Under the pieces are notes generated by a model that saw only the letters and a program-made list of their open reading frames with translations, was not told where the DNA came from and ran no database searches. From Candidatus Zymogenus sp. (GTDB taxonomy: Bacteria; Desulfobacterota; Zymogenia; Zymogenales; Zymogenaceae), in NCBI GenBank assembly GCA_030613285.1, contig JAUWME010000023.1, positions 1 to 12,061 on the forward strand: DNA of 12,061 nucleotides, read 5' to 3'. The translations under genes and the position numbers were made by a program. Positions 7,349 to 12,061 of the stretch are shown here, piece by piece. The number at the start of each line of letters is the position of its first letter. Positions within the stretch are counted from its first letter, which is position 1.

Positions 7349-8239
7349 ATGACAAGAGAAAAGACTTCGCTTCTGATTATGGCAGCTGGGATGGGCTCTC
7401 GTTATGGCGGACTAAAACAGTTGGACCCGGTGGGCCCCAACGGCGAGCTTCTGATTCATTACACACTTTACGATGCCCACCTATCTGGGTTTGACAAGGC
7501 AGTCTTTGTAATACGAAAGGAATTTGAAGAAGAGTTTAAAGACATGATCTTAAAATTCATACCGCCCGATATGGAGACTGTTTATGCATATCAAGAAATG
7601 GCGGACCTGCCAGAAGGGAGGAAAAAACCATGGGGCACTGGTCATGCTATCCTCGTGTGTAAGGATGTGATTTCGGAGCCTTTTGGTGTGGTTAACGCCG
7701 ATGACTTTTACGGGAGAGGGTCGTATAAAGCCTTAAACGATTTTCTGAAATCGGACCAGTGTGGCAAAAACCGTTACAGTATGGTGGGTTACTTGCTGAA
7801 AAATACGGTAAGTCTTCACGGTGGTGTAACAAGGGGTGTTTCAACGGTATCAGATTCATTGCTTGTAACCATCGACGAGACAAGCGGGATTGAGGTAAAG
7901 GATGGAAAAATTGGTTTTGACAGGGACGGCTCTTGGATTGAAATTGATCCTATGACGTTTGTGTCGATGAACTTTTGGGGTTTTGATCCTTTCATATTCG
8001 AGGATATTGAAAGCCAGTTTTCACAATTTCTCGATACGAACGAACACGATCCGAAGTCAGAGTTTTTGATACCAGATGTTGTGGCCACGATTGTGGAAAA
8101 TGGGAAGGCAAAGGTCAAGGTTATTGATACTGATGAGGTCTGGTTTGGGATGACCCACCCCGAAGATCGAGAGATTGTGATGGGTGAGATTGAAAGGATG
8201 ATAACAGAGGGGGTGTATCCCAGAAACTTAAGAGACTGA
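7349..8239 (+). CDS. Sugar-phosphate nucleotidyltransferase (NTP transferase fold)
   Basis: The predicted 296-residue cytoplasmic enzyme transfers a nucleotidyl group from an NTP to a sugar-1-phosphate, releasing pyrophosphate. The N-terminal nucleotide-binding signature is clear: LLIMAAGMGSRYGGLKQ (8-24), with the GxGxRxGG loop and the following KQLDPVGP. Later family features are KPWGTGHA (93-100), the metal-binding VNADDFYG (115-122), MNFWGFDP (207-214) and WFGMTHPEDR (265-274) near the C-terminus. The length is close to that of glucose-1-phosphate uridylyltransferase-type enzymes, but the sequence is of a different subgroup and sugar and nucleotide cannot be assigned. The next gene is a kinase resembling N-acetylhexosamine 1-kinase, so the likely substrate is its sugar-1-phosphate product. 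The start at 7349 follows a good ribosome binding site and promoter. Confidence 0.87.
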   Translation: MTREKTSLLIMAAGMGSRYGGLKQLDPVGPNGELLIHYTLYDAHLSGFDKAVFVIRKEFEEEFKDMILKFIPPDMETVYAYQEMADLPEGRKKPWGTGHAILVCKDVISEPFGVVNADDFYGRGSYKALNDFLKSDQCGKNRYSMVGYLLKNTVSLHGGVTRGVSTVSDSLLVTIDETSGIEVKDGKIGFDRDGSWIEIDPMTFVSMNFWGFDPFIFEDIESQFSQFLDTNEHDPKSEFLIPDVVATIVENGKAKVKVIDTDEVWFGMTHPEDREIVMGEIERMITEGVYPRNLRD

Positions 8240-8341
8240 TGTTAGAAAAGCAATTCATCGATAAACATCACTATGTTGCGATGAGAAATTACAGTACAAA
8301 TTGATTACGTTAAATTTATAGATAGATGGTGATTTTGCGAT

Positions 8342-9469
8342 ATGGAAAAGATCGATAGTGGTAAACTTTTTAAGATAGCAGAGAAATTTTCCATTAATGG
8401 GAGAGTGGAAAATGCGGTGCGCCACAAAGTGGGGCACATCAACGATACATACATTGTAAAGACAACATCGGGCATTTTACAACATAAGTATATTTTTCAG
8501 AAAATAAATAAAAAGGTTTTCCCAAATCCAGTAGCCCTCATGGATAACATAAGGATGGTTACAGGGAAGATTAGGGAGCGGGTTGTGGAGAGGGGTGGCG
8601 ACCCGTCAAGTGAGGTATTAAACCTTGTAAATTGCAAAGATGGGAACCATTTCCATATGGATGATAGTGGTGAGTGCTGGAGGTGCTATCAATTCATAGA
8701 GGGAATTACCATCAACTTTGTTCAAGCCAATAAGCGTGGGATAGAGATAGCCCACGGAGCAGCAATCGCCTTTGGTCGTTTTCAGGACGATCTTAAGGAG
8801 ATTGATATTTCAGGTATTCACGTCACCATTGATGATTTTCACAACACTCCAGTGAGGTTTGAGAGATTCTTAATCGCAGTGGAAAGAGATTCTCACAAGA
8901 GGAGTGAAAGAGTAAAAGATGAAATTGAAACTTGTCTGAAAACAAAGGGGCTAAAGGGTGTAATAACCGAAAAAATTGATTCGGGCGAAATACCCATCAG
9001 GGTTACCCACAACGACACCAAGATAAATAACATCATTTTTGAGGAAATAAATGGCGCTTCACCCTCGGCACTTTGTGTGATAGACTTGGATACAGTAATG
9101 CCCGGTGCGATCTTGTACGATTTTGGGGACTTGGTCAGGACGACGACCGCAACATCTGCCGAGGACGAGAGGGATCTTTCAAAGGTCAGTTTCGATTTGG
9201 GGCTTTTTGAGGCATTGGTTCGTGGGTATATCAAAAATGGTAGAGAGCTAATCACCGTTGATGAGATGCAGTTATTATCGATTTCTGGCAGGGTGATTAC
9301 TTTTGAGACAGGGTTGAGGTTCTTGACGGATTATCTTGAAGGCGATAGATATTTTCAAACAGAGAGGGAGGATCACAATCTCGACAGGGCGAGGACGCAG
9401 TTTAAGCTTGTTCAATGCATGGAGGATTTGGAGGATGAGATGATGAGCATTGTGAAAAAACATTGGTAG
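8342..9469 (+). CDS. N-acetylhexosamine 1-kinase-like phosphotransferase (APH fold)
   Basis: This 375-residue cytoplasmic protein has the aminoglycoside-phosphotransferase/choline-kinase fold and most resembles NahK-type anomeric sugar kinases, sometimes misannotated as mucin desulfatases. The N-lobe contains GHINDTYIVK (31-40) and YIFQKINKKVF (50-60), typical of this branch. The catalytic loop is THNDTKINN (222-230), a Brenner-type HxDxxxxN motif with H223, D225 and N230. The metal-binding VIDLDTVMPG (247-255) is followed by LYDFGDLVR (258-266). The expected reaction is ATP-dependent phosphorylation at C1 of GlcNAc or GalNAc, but specificity is inferred. An in-frame TGA at 8330-8332 makes ATG 8342 the first start; its ribosome binding site is modest (GGTGAT at 8328-8333). 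It lies 102 bases after the nucleotidyltransferase. AmgK-like recycling of cell-wall sugar is an alternative role. Confidence 0.83.
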   Translation: MEKIDSGKLFKIAEKFSINGRVENAVRHKVGHINDTYIVKTTSGILQHKYIFQKINKKVFPNPVALMDNIRMVTGKIRERVVERGGDPSSEVLNLVNCKDGNHFHMDDSGECWRCYQFIEGITINFVQANKRGIEIAHGAAIAFGRFQDDLKEIDISGIHVTIDDFHNTPVRFERFLIAVERDSHKRSERVKDEIETCLKTKGLKGVITEKIDSGEIPIRVTHNDTKINNIIFEEINGASPSALCVIDLDTVMPGAILYDFGDLVRTTTATSAEDERDLSKVSFDLGLFEALVRGYIKNGRELITVDEMQLLSISGRVITFETGLRFLTDYLEGDRYFQTEREDHNLDRARTQFKLVQCMEDLEDEMMSIVKKHW

Positions 9470-9570
9470 TGATTTAATGAGTATGTACGTTTTTGTGATG
9501 GCATTCAGGGACTATTGATTGATGCAGATGATTATGGATTATTTAAATCTATTGAATAAATGGAGGTGTT

Positions 9571-10305
9571 ATGAGAGTGAGATGGCTTGTTGAAGGATCA
9601 AGCAGGGGAAAGGTAGTCTTCCTTGCCTCGATGTTCGCAATTTTGTTTTTAGGTATTTTCATCTCGGCCGGAAATTGTTTTGAAGATCGATGGGTCTCTA
9701 TAGATGGGGTCTCCAATTTTCGGGACATCGGCGGTTATGTTACAGATGATGGAATTGTAAAAAAAGCGGTCATCTATCGATCTGGAAATCTCAAAGGCAT
9801 TATGCCCACTGGTGTTGAAAAACTTAAGGAGTTGGGGATTAAGACTGTAGTTGATCTTCGGTATGAACCCGAAGATAGCAAAATGGATACACTCCTTGCT
9901 GATGCTGGCATTAATGTCGTAGAGCTCCCGATGAAAAGGGACAAGTTGAGAGACAAGGCGGACTTTTATCGAAGGATTATTGTGTTGAGCAGAAAATCCT
10001 TGACAAAACTTCTTGCCCTCACTTCTGATAAAAAAAATCTACCACTGGTTATTTTTGATGATGAGGGAATTCACGAGGTGGAGGTGGCGACGATGTTTCT
10101 TCTTGATGCTGTTGGTGTGAAAAGTGAAGATAGATTGAACGACTATATGCTTTCAAACAAACATGGTGCAAAGCTAAAGCGAGAGTGGGGGGAATATATA
10201 GTTAAGTATTTCGAAGAATATGGCGGGATTGATCTGTATTTGAAAAACATACTGAAGATAGCGCCCACGGTTACAAAAAATATAAAAAAGAATTTGATAA
10301 AATAG
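9571..10305 (+). CDS. Membrane-anchored tyrosine-phosphatase-fold protein lacking the catalytic Cys and Arg (probable pseudophosphatase)
   Basis: The 244-residue product has a basic N-terminus and a hydrophobic segment at about 14-34, acting as a signal anchor or signal peptide, so the rest is probably periplasmic. The body follows the bacterial tyrosine/serine phosphatase family of the NFRDIGGY type: SNFRDIGGYVTDDG (48-61), VIYRSGNL (67-74), LKELGIKTVVDLRYEPE (85-101), LNDYMLSN (189-196) and YGGIDLYLKN (217-226). The active-site loop, normally HCxxGxxR, reads FDDEGIHEV (162-170): D163 stands in place of the Cys and E169 in place of the Arg, while the central Gly166 and the helix after it are kept. 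The frame is intact and GGAGG at 9562-9566 gives a strong translation signal, so it looks functional but not as a Cys-dependent phosphatase. It probably shares a transcript with the next gene, 17 bases away. Confidence 0.82.
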   Translation: MRVRWLVEGSSRGKVVFLASMFAILFLGIFISAGNCFEDRWVSIDGVSNFRDIGGYVTDDGIVKKAVIYRSGNLKGIMPTGVEKLKELGIKTVVDLRYEPEDSKMDTLLADAGINVVELPMKRDKLRDKADFYRRIIVLSRKSLTKLLALTSDKKNLPLVIFDDEGIHEVEVATMFLLDAVGVKSEDRLNDYMLSNKHGAKLKREWGEYIVKYFEEYGGIDLYLKNILKIAPTVTKNIKKNLIK

Positions 10306-10307
10306 TA

Positions 10308-10313
10308 AGGAGG
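10308..10313 (+). promoter_or_regulatory. Ribosome binding site of the CoA racemase-like gene
   Basis: AGGAGG is a perfect match to the anti-ribosome-binding sequence and sits nine bases before ATG 10323, just after the stop of the phosphatase-like gene. It supports that start and a shared transcript. Confidence 0.75.
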
Positions 10314-10322
10314 CAACATTAT

Positions 10323-11504
10323 ATGGCTGGACCACTTGAAGGTATCAGGATAATTGATTTTACAAGGCTCTATCCCGGCCCATTTGGAGCGCAGCTCTTG
10401 GGCGATCTTGGGGCAGAGGTCATTAAGTTGGAAAACAAAGACAGTCCCGATTATATACGTTTTTTCCCCCCTGTATTTAATAAGGAAGGGGCGGGATATA
10501 TGGCGGTCAATCGGAACAAGAAGAGTTTTGCCATAGACACGAGGTCTGATGAGGGCAAAGAGCTATTTTTTAGATTAGTTGAAAAGTCGGATGTGGTTAT
10601 GGAGCAGTTCAGGCCAGGGGTCATAGATTCCATGGGGCTTGGATATGAAAAGGCTAATTTAAGAAACCCGAAGATAATTTACTGTTCTATCACGGGCTTT
10701 GGGCAGACAGGGCCATATTCGCAGGTACCGGGGCACGATATGAATTACATGGGACTTGCGGGAATTACCGACGTTATTGGCGTCAAGGGCGGAGACCCCG
10801 TGATACCGGGGATTCAGGTGGCGGACGTGGCCGGGGGTGGCTTGATGGCTGTAATAGGAATTCTTTCGGCACTGATGGCAAGACAAAAGACCGGAAAAGG
10901 CCAAGAGGTTGACGTCTCCATGTTTGATGGGATTTTACCATTTATGGGAATGCTTTATTCCAACTACCTTGCCGGGGGTGGTCTGCCAAAAAGGGGAGAT
11001 TCTTTTTTAAATGGTGGTCTTTTGTGCTACGATATTTACAAAACAAAAGATGATAAATATATAACGTTGGGTGCATTGGAACAAAAATTCTGGGAGCGGG
11101 TCTGCGAGCTTATCGGGAAAGAGGAATGGAAGGATAAGCAGTACGCCCAGGAAGATGAAAAGGAGGCGATAGTAGTTGAGCTCAAGGAGATAATCTTGGG
11201 AAAGACAAGGGATGAATGGATCGAGATATTCAGGGGTGAGGAGTCGATGACAGAGGCTGTTCTGACCATAGACGAGGTGGAAAAAGATCCCCACGCATTG
11301 GCGAGGGATATGATAATTGAGATGGATCACCCGACTGAGGGGAAGGTGAAGGGGATTGGAATACCTATAAAGTTTTCTGACACTGAGGCAAAAGAGATTA
11401 AACCGCCGCCCATTCTTGGGCAGCATAACGAAGAGATATTGCGGTTGACTGGCCACTCCGATGAGGAGATTAATGACTTACGAAAGAGGGGTGTTATAAT
11501 TTAG
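10323..11504 (+). CDS. Family III CoA-transferase fold protein, probable alpha-methylacyl-CoA racemase
   Basis: This 393-residue cytoplasmic enzyme belongs to the CaiB/BaiF superfamily. The N-terminal LEGIRIIDFTRLYPGPFGAQ and LGAEVIKLE (5-37) are the usual CoA-binding start, and MEQFRPGV (93-100), SITGFGQTGPY (122-132) and TGKGQEVDVSMFDG (190-203) are family motifs. GHDMNY (137-142) is the racemase-type motif. H138, D168 (in VADVAGGG) and E253 (in ALEQKFW) have the same spacing as the catalytic His126, Asp156 and Glu241 of the Mycobacterium racemase MCR, a constant offset of 12. This favours epimerisation of 2-methylacyl-CoA esters over CoA transfer; transferases use only the Asp. The C-terminal ILGQHNEEIL is standard. 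It lies directly after the phosphatase-like gene, with which it has no obvious biochemical link. No other beta-oxidation gene is in the window. Confidence 0.9.
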   Translation: MAGPLEGIRIIDFTRLYPGPFGAQLLGDLGAEVIKLENKDSPDYIRFFPPVFNKEGAGYMAVNRNKKSFAIDTRSDEGKELFFRLVEKSDVVMEQFRPGVIDSMGLGYEKANLRNPKIIYCSITGFGQTGPYSQVPGHDMNYMGLAGITDVIGVKGGDPVIPGIQVADVAGGGLMAVIGILSALMARQKTGKGQEVDVSMFDGILPFMGMLYSNYLAGGGLPKRGDSFLNGGLLCYDIYKTKDDKYITLGALEQKFWERVCELIGKEEWKDKQYAQEDEKEAIVVELKEIILGKTRDEWIEIFRGEESMTEAVLTIDEVEKDPHALARDMIIEMDHPTEGKVKGIGIPIKFSDTEAKEIKPPPILGQHNEEILRLTGHSDEEINDLRKRGVII

Positions 11505-11583
11505 TGTTTGGCAGGTTTGATGCCGACTAATTGTGAGGGTTGATCAATGATGATTGTTTGCAAACTGTGAGTGCCCCGCTTAA
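11505..11583. other. Convergent intergenic stretch between the racemase-like gene and the minus-strand small gene
   Basis: This 79-base spacer should hold transcript ends for both sides. It contains the perfect palindrome GTTTGCAAAC at 11556-11565, with no loop, and an imperfect long-range pair CAGGTTTG / CAAACTG. Neither is followed by a T run in a position fitting an intrinsic terminator. Confidence 0.4.
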
Positions 11584-11895
11584 TTATGAGGAAGGCTTTT
11601 TGGCGATTTTTTTGAAATTATTTTCAGAAAGCTTTTCCACAGACTCCGGGTTTGCTCTTATATAATCTTTCAGGGCGTGTAAAAGATAAATCTCTGGTGT
11701 GGGCATTGCTTGCTTTTTCCAATTGGTAATTCTGACATTCTTTTCGTCGCTGAGAAATCGCTTATTAAGTTTATCGTAATCTTTTGGGTTGTTCTTTTTG
11801 AATTCCTCTACAAAGTCGGGTAGAGAAAACTTCTCTTTCATCTTTTTCAAAACTTTAGTTATTTTCTCGTCCTTGTTGTTAATCATCTTTTTCAT
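11584..11895 (-). CDS. Small, highly charged hypothetical protein
   Basis: I do not recognise this family. From ATG 11895-11893 on the minus strand it encodes 103 residues, very rich in Lys, Glu, Asp and Asn, with no transmembrane segment or signal peptide. It looks mostly helical: a charged N-terminal third (MKKMINNKDEKI), a middle with FSLPDFVEEFKKNNPKDYDK, then MPTPEIYLLHALKDYI and a Lys-rich end. The start is chosen because AAAAGGAG (plus-strand 11903-11910) precedes it by seven bases; the in-frame upstream ATG at 11928 would put that site inside the gene. The spacing of aromatic and leucine residues hints at a small helical or helix-turn-helix-like domain, but no motif proves DNA binding. 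It is the only minus-strand gene and converges on the racemase-like gene. Confidence 0.65.
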   Translation of the reverse strand: MKKMINNKDEKITKVLKKMKEKFSLPDFVEEFKKNNPKDYDKLNKRFLSDEKNVRITNWKKQAMPTPEIYLLHALKDYIRANPESVEKLSENNFKKIAKKPSS

Positions 11896-11902
11896 TGACT
11901 CT

Positions 11903-11910
11903 CTCCTTTT
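11903..11910 (-). promoter_or_regulatory. Ribosome binding site of the minus-strand small gene
   Basis: On the minus strand the sequence reads AAAAGGAG, followed by seven bases and then the ATG. This near-ideal arrangement is the main evidence that the small gene is real and that it starts at 11895. Confidence 0.7.
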
Positions 11911-12035
11911 GGATATTATTACTATCATTAAACAAAGGATATAGCAAGGAAGATGATACTAATTACTTGAATGAATTTTTTAATTGTGGTAAAATTTCAT
12001 ACTTTGCTGATTGAATACTAAAAAGAGTACTAATA

Positions 12036-12061
12036 ATGGAAAAAAGAAGGTTAATCATTTA
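12036..12061 (+). CDS. Possible start of a gene running out of the window
   Basis: An ATG at 12036 opens a frame reading MEKRRLII to the window end, a plausible N-terminus. The upstream AAAAAGAG is only a weak ribosome binding site and eight codons are too few to judge. The surrounding 11929-12061 stretch is AT-rich and otherwise empty; it would contain the promoter of the minus-strand gene, which I cannot place with confidence. Confidence 0.22.

Noticed and set aside
9661..9678. Lipoprotein cleavage site at Cys36 of the phosphatase-like protein
   Set aside because: The residues before the Cys are SAGN, and Asn at the position just before Cys does not fit a normal lipobox, so signal anchor or ordinary signal peptide is preferred.
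11556..11565. GTTTGCAAAC palindrome as a transcription terminator
   Set aside because: It has no loop and no following T run; it may be a chance palindrome or a small binding site.

Overview
The window is a chromosomal segment of an uncultured-looking, moderately AT-rich Gram-negative bacterium. The nuo genes, a periplasm-directed signal anchor and an alpha-methylacyl-CoA racemase-like enzyme would suit a deltaproteobacterial or similar lineage, but no marker here fixes the taxonomy and that placement is inference. Coding is almost entirely on the plus strand. I see no tRNA, rRNA, insertion sequence, integrase, CRISPR array or phage gene.

Bases 1-5955 are the distal half of a respiratory complex I (NADH:quinone oxidoreductase) operon: the last codons of nuoI, then nuoJ, nuoK, nuoL, nuoM and nuoN. 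The junctions are very tight: nuoI/nuoJ overlap as ATGA, nuoK/nuoL overlap by 8 bases, nuoL/nuoM are 1 base apart, and nuoM/nuoN overlap as TAATG. nuoL and nuoM start with GTG. The proton-pumping residues of the three antiporter-like subunits are present. NuoM carries an unusual polar C-terminal tail of about 50 residues.

Bases 5956-6367 are a 412-base gap without a gene. Its first half holds a G-rich direct repeat (two long copies and a partial third) and a G-run cluster. Its second half is AT-rich and featureless.

Bases 6368-11504 hold five plus-strand genes. They are a TauE/SafE-type membrane transporter, a sugar-phosphate nucleotidyltransferase, an N-acetylhexosamine-kinase-like phosphotransferase, a membrane-anchored tyrosine-phosphatase-fold protein whose catalytic Cys and Arg are replaced, and a family III CoA-transferase protein with the full racemase His/Asp/Glu set. 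A good sigma70-type promoter lies just upstream of the nucleotidyltransferase. The nucleotidyltransferase and kinase together suggest salvage of a free sugar to a nucleotide sugar (kinase makes sugar-1-phosphate, transferase adds the nucleotide). The phosphatase-like gene and the racemase-like gene are 17 bases apart and each has a strong ribosome binding site, so they are probably co-transcribed.

Bases 11505-12061 hold a convergent, small, highly charged protein of unknown function on the minus strand with a near-ideal ribosome binding site. After it come about 140 AT-rich bases in which a plus-strand gene may begin at the very end.

The most unusual items are the pseudophosphatase-like protein, the kinase/nucleotidyltransferase pair, the NuoM tail, and the repeats downstream of nuoN. 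I found no clear evidence for a wholly new multi-gene system.
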